Part shown: positions 33,521-44,642 of the stretch, piece by piece
How the letters are laid out: every line of letters starts with the position of its first letter
How positions within the stretch are numbered: the first letter of the stretch is position 1
Assembly: GCF_016920785.2 (NCBI RefSeq)
Contig: NW_024609837.1
Span: 48,424,745 to 48,488,744 of the forward strand
From: Ixodes scapularis
Taxonomy: Eukaryota; Arthropoda; Arachnida; Ixodida; Ixodidae
DNA length: 64,000 nucleotides
Reading direction: 5' to 3'
Notes under the pieces: generated by a model
What the model was told of the DNA's origin: nothing
Database searches by the model: none
What the model saw: the letters and a program-made list of their open reading frames with translations, nothing else
Translations under genes and position numbers: made by a program

Positions 33521-34384
33521 AAACTACTGCCGCCATCGAAAGTGCTCATCTGGGGCACTAATATAAGCGGTAAAATGTTGTGGCCACTAATACCATTTCG
33601 AAGTAAAATTCGAAAAAGCGTGTATCATGTTGGCACTGACAGTGTCGCCGTGTGTACACATAGCTACACGGCTAGCGCGGGCACAACGCCGACGCTTTTC
33701 TTTTAATTTTGCTTCACCCCGGATACAAGGGAGGCAAAGTTTTACCGCTGAAGTTGGTGCCCCATATGAGCCCTTTCTATCACTTGATAAATTTGGGCGG
33801 TAGCTGTTCATTCGTCAAAGTGAAGGGAGAAAACCCGGCTACGGCTTGTTCGTGCTGTGTCGCACTCTGTACACTACATGACTGTCTAGTGGTGTTGCTC
33901 CGCAAAGCCACGCGTGAAATTTAAGGAAGGGTAATAATATAGCTAACTGGACGAGACGGTAGTAATTTGGTGATATGAAGAAATTTAGATTTTTTTAGGT
34001 GCATGACCGAGTTTCCTGCTGAGCTAGTTTATTAAAAGCGGTCAATTGTTCTGTTTACTTCATTTGACTGGTTCCGCACACGGCTGCAGAAGCTGGGAGC
34101 ATAGGCATATTTCAATGCTATCCACGTAATGCCACATCTTCCAGTGCCCCTCATGTAGTATTAATTTGTTGGGTGTAGTTGATTTATGCAGCACTGTGAT
34201 TTTTTATGTGGTGCATGCTTCTGAGACTTGAACGCTCTCATGCACTGCCCTGTGAAACACGCGCCCGAGTTGCAGGTTTAGTGCCCTAGAGGCTTAAAGC
34301 TCATCTCATTTTTCCTCGTTTCTTAGCAAAATTTAAGATGTACTTTGAATTTGAGTAGCTTGATTAAGACACCCTTTTTTACAG

Positions 34385-35350
34385 TTATCTACGAGTACAT
34401 GATTACCAGGCAAGACATTGATGGCAAGACATCGCAGAATTTCAAGGGATTTGTAGAGGCGCTGAACTTGTTGGACTCTGGCCACGTCGGAGCAATCCTC
34501 GTGCGTCCAGAAGCTGGACTCTGTGAACTTCAATCCCAAGTCAGGTCCTCACAGACAGTGTCTAAACTGTATGAGACACAGGTCACCTTCACAGACAATG
34601 TGATCACAAGCATCGTCTGCTCCTGTATGGCTGGGCAAGGGCAGTCGTGCTCACACGCAGCAGCACTTCTGTTCAAGGTTGCAGAAGCATCAAGTATCAA
34701 GTAGAGGGCTGACTGGGTCATCATGCACCGATGTACAGTGCAAGTGGAACGCTTCCACTGCAAAGAACGTGGTACCCGCACCCTTGGAAGTCATCTACGG
34801 ACTCAAGTCAGGCAAGGCTGGGTTCCCCCAATTTGGCAGTCATAGGGCACTCCAAGAACATTTCAAGCGCTCTGGCTTCAGGAACATAGAGGGGACCATC
34901 CTGGCATCTGTGATGGACGCCCAACTGAAGAGTGCTCCCCTTCAAGTTGTGAGAGGTAATGCCAAACAATTTAATTGCTTCCTTTCATTCCTTGATGCCT
35001 TGTGTGTGAACAACGTTTCAGGCCCCCAGCCCCATGGTTGCCACTCCGGCGAGCTCCTCTGTGGCCCATGCAAGAGCCTCTACGACGCCAACGTGGCACT
35101 GACCGCAGCAGCTATAGCTTCGCTGGAGGAGCAGACCCGGGGCCAGGACAGCAGCCAGTGACAGACTGCACGAAAACTGCGGATAACTGCCAGCACCGCT
35201 GGGTCCATCCCGAAGACGGCCTCCCCAGAGAAATGGATTGCCAGGCGTCTGAACAATACCTTTCGTGGGAACGAGAACACAAGGCATGTATTAAGGTTTA
35301 TGTTGGTGCAGACATGGATTATTCGAGTACTCTCAGAGCAGCAAAACGCT
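34385..35350 (+). pseudogene. SWIM zinc finger and YqaJ N-terminal part
   Basis: The exon starts at 34385 after an acceptor. The first frame runs to the SWIM motif CSCMAGQGQSCSHAAALLF (34616-34672; CxC, then CxH). A one-base frameshift at about 34680-34705 moves into RGLTGSSCTDVQCKWN. After a linker, the frame reaches LEEQTRGQDSSQ and a TGA at 35159-35161 where the family has Trp. RKLRITAST (YqaJ start) and FRGNENTRH follow. A further frameshift lies near 35285 before DMDYSSTLRAAKR. PLE-B then interrupts the gene at 35358. SWIM fingers bind DNA or protein; the YqaJ fold is that of lambda-type exonuclease. Confidence 0.75.
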
Positions 35351-35968
35351 GAATCATGTGAACAGAACAGCGCACAAAAAGACAAGGACAGGGAGTAAGG
35401 AACATGCACAACACCAAAGCGCTGACTCGCAACTGAATTTATACACAAAAGAAAGAAGGAGAGGACGTTCTGAAAGACTTGCAGGGCACACAGTGCGTGT
35501 CACACGCAACACAACACCATTTAACTACAATGTGTTTGCCCCATAGTCCGATCTAAAAACAAAATTTCGGTTTGTTTTTAAACCGAAACCTTGTTTTTAA
35601 ATAAAAAAAAAAAAAAAAAAACATTGTTTTTAGATCAGACTATCAAACCGAACCGAAATTTTGTTTTTAGATCGACTGGCTGAAATTCGAAACTCTAACC
35701 AAATTTAATAAAAAGAAAAAAAATTCCTCGACGTTTCGGGACCAGCTTGGTCCCTTGGTCACGGTGACTGTGAGTTGAATGGGAGGGTGGGGGAAGCCGC
35801 TTATGTAGGCCGGTTGCGATCGTTGCGTCCGGGTTTTTCCACGAAGCGACGAAGCCCTGACACATATTTGCTTAGGAGACTGCCCGACGACCTGTTGATG
35901 TTACCTTTTGTTGTCAAGATGTACCAGGATTGTAAGTGCAAACGTTTACGCCGGTATCGTTCCGCGCC

Positions 35969-36766
35969 CTAGACCTCGCTTTTGTCGATGGACACACGGT
36001 GACCCAGTTTCGCAATGTGTTCAGCGAGGACTCTGGCTCGAACGTCATTCTTCTTCACGTCATATTTGTGGCGGCGGAAGCGTTCCGGGAAGTTCTTGGG
36101 TTCCCTCACGTAGGCTGCAGGGTAGTCTACGCACGGGATGCGATAGATGAGGCCTTGGGATTTCTTTTTTTCCCGGTCTGTCCTTGGGGAGGAGAAGTCG
36201 GTGACGGATGGCGGACACTGGTCTGTGAGTGACCGCAATTCCATGTTTACTAGGGACGTGTCCGATTGTCTGGCTGACATTCCTCACGTATGGCAGGCAC
36301 AGATGCCTCAAAGGAGCTGGGCCCGTGAAGAGGTGGGGACGGCGCAGCTTGTAGACCCGATTAATGAACCTTTTGAAGTAGCCGTTGTTTGGAAGGTTGG
36401 CATTGATCTTGTTGACCTCTTCCCAGAGACTCCTCTGTCGAGCACACAGACATGGCACGTCTGAAAAGCGCAGTGACCACCGACATCTTTTGGGTAATAG
36501 TCAAAGTTCAAGCACCTTCTGGTGTGCGTAGGCTTCCTGTACACCGAAGAGGCAAGCTTGTCTGAAGTCTTCTTTACACTGACGTTTATAAACGGAAGCC
36601 CACCATTCTTCTTGCGTTCGACCGTGAACTGAATAGCAGGTTCGACCAGATTTAGGTGTTGGCAAAGACGATCGATTTCTTTCTTTTTAACGAAGCAAAA
36701 CAATTGTCTACATAACGAAGGAAGATCTTCGGCTTTGGCACGAACAAAGCAAGGGCTTGCTCTCAA
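35969..36766 (-). pseudogene. PLE-B left copy: RT end and GIY-YIG
   Basis: Minus strand: the RT C-terminal part (FTVERKKNGGLPFINVSVKK, SSVYRKPTHTRRCLNF, 36610-36500), then FKRFINRVYKLRRP. In shifted frames the GIY-YIG module follows: LIYRIPCVDYPAAYVREPKN (about 36150-36090; the usual G-E-T is changed to R-E-P), then ERFRRHKYDVKKNDVRARVL. At least two frameshifts are present (near 36450 and 36280). The catalytic RT palm is missing. Confidence 0.75.
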
Positions 36767-36774
36767 TACACATT

Positions 36775-37440
36775 TCTGGACATCAGTGTAAAGAAGACTT
36801 TAGACAAACTTACCTTCTCGGTGTACATTAAGCCTACGCTCACCGGAAGGTACATGAACTTTGACTCTTACCATCCCACAACCCACAAAATGTCGGTGGT
36901 CACTGCGCTGTTCAGACATGCCATGTCTGTTTGCTCGACAGTGAAGTCTCTCCGAGAAAAGGTTAACAAGATCAAGGTCGACCTTCAAAACAAAGGCTAC
37001 ACCAAAAGGTTGATTAATCGAGTCTACAAGAAGCTGCACCGTCCCCGCCTCTCCACGGCCCTGGCTCCTTCGAGCCGTCTGTGCCTGCAATACGTGAGGA
37101 ACGTCAACGAGACCATCGGACGCGTCCTTCGTAAACATGGAATTGCGGTCACTCACAAACCAGTGTCCACCATCCGTGACCAACTTCCCTTCCCCAAGGA
37201 CAGACCAGGAAAGGAGAAATATCAAGGCCTCATCTAGCGCATCCCGTGCGCGGAATGACCTGCAACCTACGTGGGGGAAACCAAGAACTTCCAGAACGCT
37301 TCTGCCGCCACAAATAAGATGTGAAGAAGAACGACGTTCAAGCCAGTGCCCTTGCTGAATACGCAGCGAAACTCGGTCTCCGCATGTCCTTCGACAAGTG
37401 CGAGATCTTGGGAACGGAACGACACTGGCGTGAACGTTTT
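36775..37440 (+). pseudogene. PLE-B right copy: RT end and GIY-YIG
   Basis: Plus strand: DISVKKTLDKLTFSVYIKPT (about 36780), then KGYTKRLINRVYKKLHRP, then a stop at 37236-37238 inside the GIY-YIG entry (QGLI-stop-RIPC), and PATYVGETKNFQN (about 37260). This copy keeps the YVGETKN motif that is altered in the left copy. A downstream frameshift follows. It is about 200 bp shorter at its 5' end than the left copy. Confidence 0.75.
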
Positions 37441-38660
37441 CTCCTAGAATCCTAGTACACCCAGACAACAAAAGGTAACATCAACAGGTTGTTGGGTAGT
37501 CTCCCAAGCGTCTGTGTCAGGGCTTCGTCGCTTCGTGGAGAAACCCAGACGCAGAAATCGCAACTGGCCAACATAAGTCGCTTTCCCCTCTGTCCAACCC
37601 ACAGTCACCCGCGACCAAGGGACCGAGCTGGTCCCGAAACATTGGGGAACTTTCATTTATTTTTATTAAAATTTGGTTAGAATTCCGAACTTCAGTCAGA
37701 CTATTATTTTCCTAACCAGAGAGATTTCTGTTGAAAAAACTTTTTACGTTCAAATGTTTTTAGATCGGGCTACGGGGTAAAGACATTGTAGTTAAATGGT
37801 GTTGTTTCGCGTGTGACACGCATTGTGTGCCCTGCATGCCTTCAGAACGTCCTCTTCTTCCCTTTGTGCATAAATTCAGTTGAGTCAGCGCTTGTGTGTT
37901 GAGCACGTTTCTTCTCTCTGTCCTTGTCTTTTTGTGTGCTGTTCTGTTCACCATGTCATCATAGCAACTTTCCTAGCTTACAACACTTTTGCTGAATCAT
38001 ATGCTTTCGACATGCTGCAACAGCTGCATTCATATAACCGCATGAACACCAAACGGAACAGTCAGTTGATGCTGTCTGTGTCAGACCACCAGACCATCAC
38101 TGCATCAGCACATGCTGATGCACTGACGGTCAGGTTGTTAAGCTTGGTGTTTTATTTTCATTAAACATTCAGTTGAAGTTGAGTGCTAGTCCTGTCCATT
38201 TCTCCCCTGCGTCTCCGTTTGTTTGCGCGCTGCTACCAGTTTGAAATCGTGAACCAAATCGCCTGCATCGCCACATTGATCGACTTTGAAAGGACTCTCC
38301 TAAAGCTGCTTGCAACATTTCATACTATTCAGCACCAGTGTTCTCGAGGCGGAAACAGAAATTGATGCGCAGACGCTGCTTAACTTTCTCTTCCTCGATC
38401 TTGAAGTGCTACGCACACTGCAGGTAGCCATTCACTTAGAGGGTTCTGCAGAGAACATTTGAGGAGATGATGGCTTCCGGTTATGCAGGCAACACAGAGT
38501 TGTCATCTGTGCTGCCTTGTTGCCACTTTACTGCGAGTTATAGCTTCCCCGAAAGAAAATCAGTCCCAGAATTAAATGATCAGCCCTCGTAAATAGTAAC
38601 AACCATGAGAAATTGATACATGTCAAGAATTCATAAAAGAAACTAAAATCATCTCAAATG

Positions 38661-38893
38661 CAGTTGGGCCGAGGCGAGAGCACTGGCCTACGGATCCCCA
38701 TGTGGCGGGTTCGAATTCCGGCCGAGGTGCCCGCAATCTGACGGAGGCTTATTGCGGAGAAGGCGCCGTGTAACCGAGCTTTCGGTTGCACGTCAAAAGA
38801 TCCCCAGGTGGTCGGAATTAGTCCTCAGTCCTCCGCTGAGGCGTGCCAGATGCCCGTCGTTGGTTTGGCTCGTAAAACTCCCAAATTTGACTT
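38661..38893 (+). mobile_element. tRNA-derived SINE
   Basis: A tRNA-like head with B box (gggttcgaattcc, about 38708) is followed by a body with 'ggttgcacgtcaaaagatcc', 'ccaggtggtcggaatta' and 'ggctcgtaaaactcccaaattt'. The same body occurs at about 57260-57475, and its 'gcacgttaaa' module at about 55858. No coding capacity. Confidence 0.75.
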
Positions 38894-38904
38894 CGATTTC
38901 AAAT

Positions 38905-39508
38905 GCACTTGGCATGGGAGTGCAGAATGCTTGGGTACAGGAACTAAAACCGATTACTTCAGCATGAAGAACACTTCAAAGTGTCCATGAAAAAGGTTTT
39001 TACAACATGATGCCCATTACAAAGTAGCCGTCCGACTTTTCGGACCTTGATGCGATTCGGAATAAGTGAATCATTGGGCAGTCTGAACGGGCCCCAATGT
39101 TACCAACGGCTACATGCCAATATTAGAATAAGCAAGCATGTCCGAAAAATCAATTCATTGCCTTACTTCGTTCGCTGCTAGGCTAATGTGGTGGTGGAAG
39201 AATCCATAAAAGAAAAAAAAAACATTTTAGATGCATTGGGCAGGGGAGTGCAGAATGCTTGGGTGCAGGCACTAAAACTGATTACTTCAGCATGAAGAAT
39301 GCTTCAAGGTGTCAATAAAAAAGATTTTTACAACATGATACGCGTTATAAAGTAGCCATTTGACTTTTCGGACTTTAATACGATTTGAAGTAAGTGGATA
39401 ATTGAGCAGTCTGAACAGGTCTCAGGCTACGGACGGCTACATGCCAGTATCAGAATAAGCAAGTATTTCCTAATAATCGATTCGCTGCTTTACTTCGTTC
39501 AGTGCTCT
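38905..39508. repeat. Direct tandem duplication, two ~280-bp units
   Basis: 38905-39188 and 39232-39508 share long diverged blocks (gagtgcagaatgcttgggt; gattacttcagcatgaagaa; ggctacatgcca). They sit in the presumed intron before the YqaJ C-terminal exon. Confidence 0.8.
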
Positions 39509-39734
39509 GCTAATGGAAGTTACGTGATTGTTGGACCAGTTAGCCAATGGTTTTGCATTGTGTCTGCGCATACTCACGTGCAGGGAGCAATGTCAAGCCT
39601 TCAAAAGAAGGCAATCGATTAGTTCAGCGACCGTGTTGCTTTCGTTGCCCTGTCAGCTTGGCGTCGAAAAGTGCAGAGAGCGTGAGCAGTGGTGCTGATA
39701 AATTTACTGTTTTGTGTTATGTGTTGGCAGACAT

Positions 39735-40172
39735 GGCAAGAAAACCGAGCCGAAAGCCAGGGCTTGGTAGGAAGAGGACCAGGACTGCGTAATACGGCTC
39801 TGCGGCTTGACCGTCCACGAAGGAAACCCATGGCTGGCGGCCAGCCCAGATGGCCTGAAAGCAGCTGGCAACGTGTTAGTTGAAATCAAATGCCCGACAC
39901 CAGACACTCTAAAAAAGTATGGCTCTCTAGAGTGCCTTTTTGCATCTGGCAAGTATGAAGTTAGGTATGATGGCCCAGATCTTATACTCTCGCCCAAGGG
40001 GAAGAATGCATATTACACACAAGTGCAGCTACAACTGTATTGCTCTGGGCAACACTTATGTGACTTTGTGGTATTTGCAGAGAAGAAAGGCTACGTTGCT
40101 AAAGTGCCATATAACAAGGCCTTCATTGAGAGCTTGCTCCCAAAACTGAAATCACTTTATTTCGAACATTAG
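39735..40172 (+). pseudogene. YqaJ nuclease C-terminal exon
   Basis: The open frame from about 39790 encodes CGLTVHEGNPWLAASPDGL, then LVEIKCP, then YYTQVQLQLYCSG and a stop at 40170-40172. The catalytic pattern of the lambda-exonuclease/YqaJ fold is visible: Asp at 39849 (PDG), Glu at 39882 and Lys at 39888 (EIK), and a later Gln (TQVQLQ). A likely acceptor is ttggcag at about 39724-39730. The ATG at 39807 is internal. The segment between PLE-B and this exon (37952-39730) is probably intron plus decayed sequence. The active-site residues are intact although the gene upstream is broken. Confidence 0.75.
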
Positions 40173-40279
40173 CTGCCGGCAGTTGTTGACCAGCATGCAG
40201 GTTTCTGAAATGCCAAAGTGCCAAAAAAGTAAACATTCACCGGAAGGACCACTGCTTACGAGTGACATTTATTTCAGTC

Positions 40280-41470
40280 TTACTTAATAAGCGATGGCCG
40301 CAGATTGCAGATCCCTGCGATGACAGTCAAGGTGTTTTCAATACAATTGCTTCTTGCAAAGATCGACGAGGGTATATACTTCAAAAACCGAAAACACTTC
40401 ACGCGGCGAATGAACCTTTCAACATGAATGCACAGTTTAGACAAGCGACACGAGTAAACCACTTCAGCATCCGAGAGCTGCTTTTTCTGCTTTCTGAATG
40501 AAGAAAGCGACAGTTTAACTCCATAAGGCAGCATGTCTTCGATGGTAAAGCCTTTATCTGCTAAGATTTGATCCCCTGGCAGAAGATATCTCAGCAGCCT
40601 AGAGTATGAGGTTATGAACCGGTCACTTGCACGGCCTCCATAGGCTTTTGAGATAAACATTATAAAGCCATTTGATGCGATCACATGGAGAACTTTGGCT
40701 GTATTGTGACTTTTGTAGGGGCTGTACGTCCGCCCTCTCTTTAGCATGTTTTGTGCCCTGTCAACAAATATTTCGAAACAGTCGATTATGCATGTTGTAC
40801 GTGGGAAATCTCCGAACACTGACGGACGCGTTGATACTATCGTCTCTTGTGGTAGCCACATAATCAGGTACTTGCGCGAAATATCTGCAAGTACTTAAAT
40901 CCAAAACTTGAAAATCTTGCTTGCCAAACCTACAGAGACCTGGAAGCGGAATGCGAGATCTACGAGCAACAACCCTAACCTAAGTCTCATGAGAGTAAGT
41001 AAAATCTGGTCATTCACAGCAAGCTTACAAGTCATTTTTGCCTCTGACGACGCAACTCTGGTGTATTCTTCAAACAGTACTTTTGATAGACCTGTGAAAA
41101 ACCGAAAGTTTTTGGCAGGCAAAGTGTCACAAACTGAAAATGCCGTTTGTGTGGCACGTGTAGCTCTGGTTACCACAACAGGGGAGATTGGTGTACAGCA
41201 CGAGTGGTCCTTCCACTGTCCAACTTCGCACTGTATACCAACTTCTACCTTCCGGATGCCACTACTGCAAGTGCATTGGGGGGCAAGAGTTGAGCTTGGT
41301 GACAGTTCATGTACGTCAATATCCTCCCCTTGGGGGGCACCACAATCCACAACCAAAGACGGTGGAGCTTGAGGTGGAGATTGGGGTAGAGTTTGAAGCA
41401 GAGCTGGCGGCAAGTTGGACAGCGCGCTGCTTGAGTGCACACCAGCGGGTGTAGCCAGTGCTGCATGTCC
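40280..41470 (-). pseudogene. DDE_4 (Harbinger/IS5-like) transposase, main exon, one in-frame stop
   Basis: The minus-strand reading from about 41470 to 40280 is in one frame throughout, with a single TAA at 40897-40895. The N-terminal part is Pro/Ser-rich with a CTCSSG cysteine cluster, then an HTH_4-like helix-turn-helix (NDQILLTLMRLRLGLLLVDL, SVGLASKIF). The catalytic domain has IIDCFEIF (Asp at 40783-40781), YSPYKSHNTAK, GGRASDRF, GDQILADKGF (Asp at 40558-40556) and IHVERFIRRVK (Glu at 40420-40418), so the DDE triad is complete. An acceptor ctctcag lies at about 41471-41477 (minus). Only one stop separates this from an open frame, implying recent loss of function. Confidence 0.8.
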
Positions 41471-41991
41471 TGAGAGTGGGCGCCGGGGTTGCTTGCGCCT
41501 TCCCCTGTTTTATGCGACCTTCAAATAAAAGATGCGAATGATGTTGGAGCAGTCATATCAACATAGAAATGTGAATAACCACACTTAAGCTTGGACTGGG
41601 GAGAAAAATGGAATACAGGCAGTGAAAAGATCAGTGCTGCCTATGTCCACATTCTGCCTCGTCGGTGCCTGCTTTTATGCATCAAATTGTTTTGCCAAGA
41701 TTTAAAGTGTTTCCAGCACCCCCACACTCAAATGTCTGCAATTTGCACATGCACTTTTTGTTTTACCAAGTGGCAAATCCTGGTGCTCTGAATGGTAATT
41801 TATTTGTAGATAGACATAATTCATACAGTACAATGTTTCATACCTCGAGCATGTTTTACAGTACTGATCCACTGTATCTGTGAAATAGTTGAGCCCTAAT
41901 ATTTTTCATTAAGCGACTTTTGATGGAATGCTTTAAAAGGAAGTAATGTGTCCATTTGACTCCAAAAGTCAGAATTGTCACCGGAGCTTAC

Positions 41992-42072
41992 CTCATTTGT
42001 AGTCCTCAAGTTCAATGTCGGGTATGGATTTGTCTCAGTCGGCCTACCGTCAACGAAGTGGATGGAGCAAAC
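41992..42072 (-). CDS. THAP domain second exon of the transposase gene
   Basis: The minus-strand exon follows an acceptor (catcaacag) and ends before the donor gtaagc (41991-41986). Its 27 codons encode VCSIHFVDGRPTETNPYPT and on to TTNE, with the CSxHF motif that completes a THAP C2CH zinc site. Its position between the first THAP exon and the DDE exon supports a THAP-DDE gene of at least three exons. Splice phases with the neighbours do not match perfectly by eye. Confidence 0.65.
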
Positions 42073-42725
42073 CTGTTGATGTGAACATATATCAGTTATA
42101 ATGTGAGCATACCGTCTTAATGTTAGCATGGTCGATAGGTAAGTTATGCTATTATCAATGTACTGTTTACACCTGACCTATTTGTGGAAGATGTTGACAG
42201 AGGTTAAATCAAAGGCGTTCACAACACCAAGCATATACAAACTTTGGAAATCGAATCGAGGTGCATGCGGGGATTGTACTAGGTACGCGCGATGGCGTTT
42301 GCAGCAGTAATGGTTGAGAGATCTAGATCAAATAAGATGTTGCACGCGTGTTCGTCGTCGCCTCATTTTCGTTTACTTCAAATCTAGTACACGTAAGGCG
42401 AGCGCGTGCAGCGTGTCTAACTACATTCGTCGCGTGCCCCAGGGTGATTGGGAAATTCGCAAATAATCTCTTCACGATTCTAGGTCTTTAATTCACGAGC
42501 GAGAGGCTCGAGCTGGCGTTCGTGTACACGCGCGTTCTGTACCGGCTACCATTACCTCCCGAACCAGCGATGTCTGAAAATAATTAGGAACCTGATCCCC
42601 CATGAGATGGCTACGGGTTCATTTAAAGTCTGTTTGCCTGTTTCGACCCCACCCCCAAGAGCAGGGTCCGTCTACGGAAGCGGCGGCCGCGTTGTCGGGC
42701 AAAGTCCGTTAACACGAGCCGTACT

Positions 42726-42993
42726 AACCTTTGCGTGCTTGCTGGGGTTCAGATTTTTCCGCTGCAGGTTTGCGACCCACTAACCGTCGAGTTTCCTCGT
42801 TTTTCTCGCCTTGGGGAAAGCAGTACAAGGCATATGGCTGCAGGCACGGGCAGTCTTGATGTAGCAGCGACGCATGTACTTCGCACGTGGAGGCGTTCCA
42901 CGCCTTCAAAAGACCTCCGCAATTTTTGCAGCCTACGACGGAACATGTCTTACCGGCCCGGTACGAGCTTTGTTTCTTTCCTATGGCACTCAT
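42726..42993 (-). CDS. THAP domain first exon of the transposase gene
   Basis: The minus-strand frame from ATG 42993 encodes MSAIGKKQ, then CSVVGCKNCGG, CEVHASLLHQDCPC, YALYCFPQGE and EETRRLVGRK. The CxxxxC pair and a downstream Cys/His-rich insert resemble the variant THAP fingers of arthropod transposases, which bind transposon ends. A donor (aaag|gttagt) lies at about 42727. The start is about 160 bp inside the right terminal repeat. Only the splice phase argues against an intact domain. Confidence 0.65.
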
Positions 42994-43079
42994 GTGCTGT
43001 TAGAGGCTGGGAAAAGGCGCTGAAACGGAATGCTCTCCACTCAACCCCACTGCGCAACAGCAGCAACCACGCCGATTTG

Positions 43080-43151
43080 AAGCAACCTTATGGCGGCTGC
43101 AGCGCCAGCGCCCCTGTGGGCCGGTCCTAGAACTACGGAAATGAAAAGGTG
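43080..43151 (-). repeat. Right terminal inverted repeat of the ISL2EU-like transposon
   Basis: On the minus strand it reads caccttttca at the edge and ccgccataaggttgcttc inside, mirroring the left end. Confidence 0.8.
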
Positions 43152-43915
43152 TATATTGTAATCACTGGCATCCGTTTGGAGGACGAATGGAGCATTGAGA
43201 TTAGGAAGTTTCAGAGATGCAGTATCCGCAATAGCGCTTGCTAACGTTTTAAACGCTTGTTCCTGAGCGGAAGTCCAGGTTCATGGAACCTCCCGGCGTA
43301 ATAGCTGGTGAAGGGGCCGGGCCAAATCAGCGCAGTTGGCAATAAACTCGCGGTAGAATCCCACCATGCCAAGGTACCGTTGTAAACTTTTTTTGTCTCG
43401 TGGCTGGGGAAATTCTATAATTGCTCTGAGCTTCTCTGCTTGCGGCTGGAGTGATCCTTGGTCGACCACGAAGCCAAAAAGCTCCACTTTGGGTGATGCA
43501 AGCTGCACTTTTGACGGGTTAATTGTGAGACCAGCTTCACTCATGCGCTTCAGGACGACCTGCAAATGGTGAAGGTGGTCCTCGATAGTATTAGAAAGCA
43601 CTATTACGTCGTCCATGTAGGCCATTGCATAGTTAAAATTTGCGTCACCCAAGACTGTATTCATGAGCCTCTGGAAGCTCGCAGGGGAGTTAGATAGGCC
43701 GAAGGGGAGTCTGACAAATTCGAACAGACCCCTGGGGCAAACAAATGCTGTCTTAGGGACGTCATTTCTTGCTACGGGAATTTGCGATAATCCTCTACTA
43801 CAGTCGAGGGTTGTGAATATCCGCGCAGACTCCAGTGCATATAAACAGACGAGACTGATGGAAAGGGGTATGTAAAGTCAAGTTCAATACAGAGAGGTTC
43901 TGTGTGAATCTCCAA
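43152..43915 (-). pseudogene. Ty3-B reverse transcriptase
   Basis: Minus strand, several frames: SARIFTTLDCSRGLSQIPVA (43840-43780), LPFGLSNSPASFQRLMN (about 43710), AMAYMDDVIVLSN (YMDD at about 43620), LFGFVVDQG, LQRYLGMVGFYREFIANCA, LLRREVP, and the start of the RNase H connection (WTSAQEQAFKTLASAIAD, FVLQTDASDYN). It ends at 43152 where the DNA transposon is inserted and continues at 32386. A frameshift at about 43670 and a stop near 43280 are present. Confidence 0.85.
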
Positions 43916-44642
43916 TGAACACTCTCTTCAGTTTGTCCGCAATCGTCGTCGTGCTACCGGCTACAACCATTTGGCTGTATTTAAGTAGTATCTCTCTGTT
44001 GGTCAAATGTATTTTTATCCAGCAGTTCAATTCATAGCTAGTTAACTAAGCTCATATTTCAACCCGAAGAATATACTAAAGTCGCTTTAGTGGGGCATAG
44101 TACTTAATATAATACTTAGCTCGCATGTTCGTCAAAATGACTCTCGATTGCTACTAAAACCTGAATCGAAATACGGGTACCAGCTGCTTAGTGGGGTGCC
44201 AGCAGGTTAACATGTTCCTTAGCTCAAGAAGCGCTCGCTTCTTTTTCGTAATTTTCCTACAGCCTGCGTTGTTGACCGAGAAGACGACTAGAGCTGTTTC
44301 TTAATCACGGATACGCACAAGTGCTCGATTTCGCGGACAGATAAGTCGCATGGTTGAGGCATGTGAGTTGTCTGTAAATTACTCTTGGTGGAACCATTCT
44401 GTAGTCATCGCCGCTCTCCTTAGCTGATCAAAACTGATTAGAGTCTTTTACCGTCTCTCCGGAGCCCATAGTTTCGGTTTTGAACGATATCTCCGAAACG
44501 AAAGTTTTACATGGAAAGAAGAAAAAACACCGGGAAAACAAAACTATGATCTGCAAGTTTATGTGAACCGGCTAAACTTAACCGTCGCAGTTCAAATACC
44601 TATAAAATTGGGCATTAAACAAAAGAAAATCTGTTAAATTGA
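43916..44642. other. No gene recognised
   Basis: AT-rich sequence with stops in all frames between the Ty3-B RT and the gag-like region. Confidence 0.5.

Larger units (their letters stand above)
35358..37951. mobile_element. Head-to-head pair of Penelope-like copies (PLE-B)
   Basis: The outer ends are inverted repeats: gtgaacagaacag (35358) and its complement ending at 37951. The left half is a minus-strand copy (36766-35358) and the right half a plus-strand copy (36775-37951), joined near 36770 and both 5'-truncated. Each half has an RT end, a GIY-YIG domain and a long 3' UTR with 'ggtcccgaaac' near 35734 (minus) and 37630 (plus). The unit is inserted in the YqaJ gene of the transposon. No clear target duplication is seen. 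35605-35623 is an A run. Confidence 0.75.
32387..43151. mobile_element. DNA transposon with SWIM-YqaJ and THAP-DDE genes (ISL2EU-like)
   Basis: It is inserted in the Ty3-B RNase H gene. TATA occurs at both edges (32383-32386; 43152-43155), so the target duplication is TATA or TA. The ends are inverted repeats: outer 'accttttca' and inner 'ccgccataaggttgcttc', the latter identical at about 32442-32459 and, complemented, 43080-43097. Two convergent genes are carried: a SWIM-YqaJ nuclease gene on the plus strand and a THAP/DDE_4 transposase gene on the minus strand. Later insertions include PLE-B (35358-37951) and a SINE (38661-38893). Without PLE-B the element is about 8.2 kb. From memory, paired YqaJ and IS5/Harbinger-like DDE proteins are a feature of ISL2EU transposons. 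Confidence 0.8.

Noticed and set aside
34345..34384. Met at 34345 as the start of the SWIM protein
   Set aside because: It precedes a clear splice acceptor, and the reading joins in phase to the exon at 32689-32743.
35727..35760. Active hammerhead in PLE-B
   Set aside because: A hairpin and GAAAC are present, but the CUGANGA box reads GTGACCA, so the catalytic core is not conserved.
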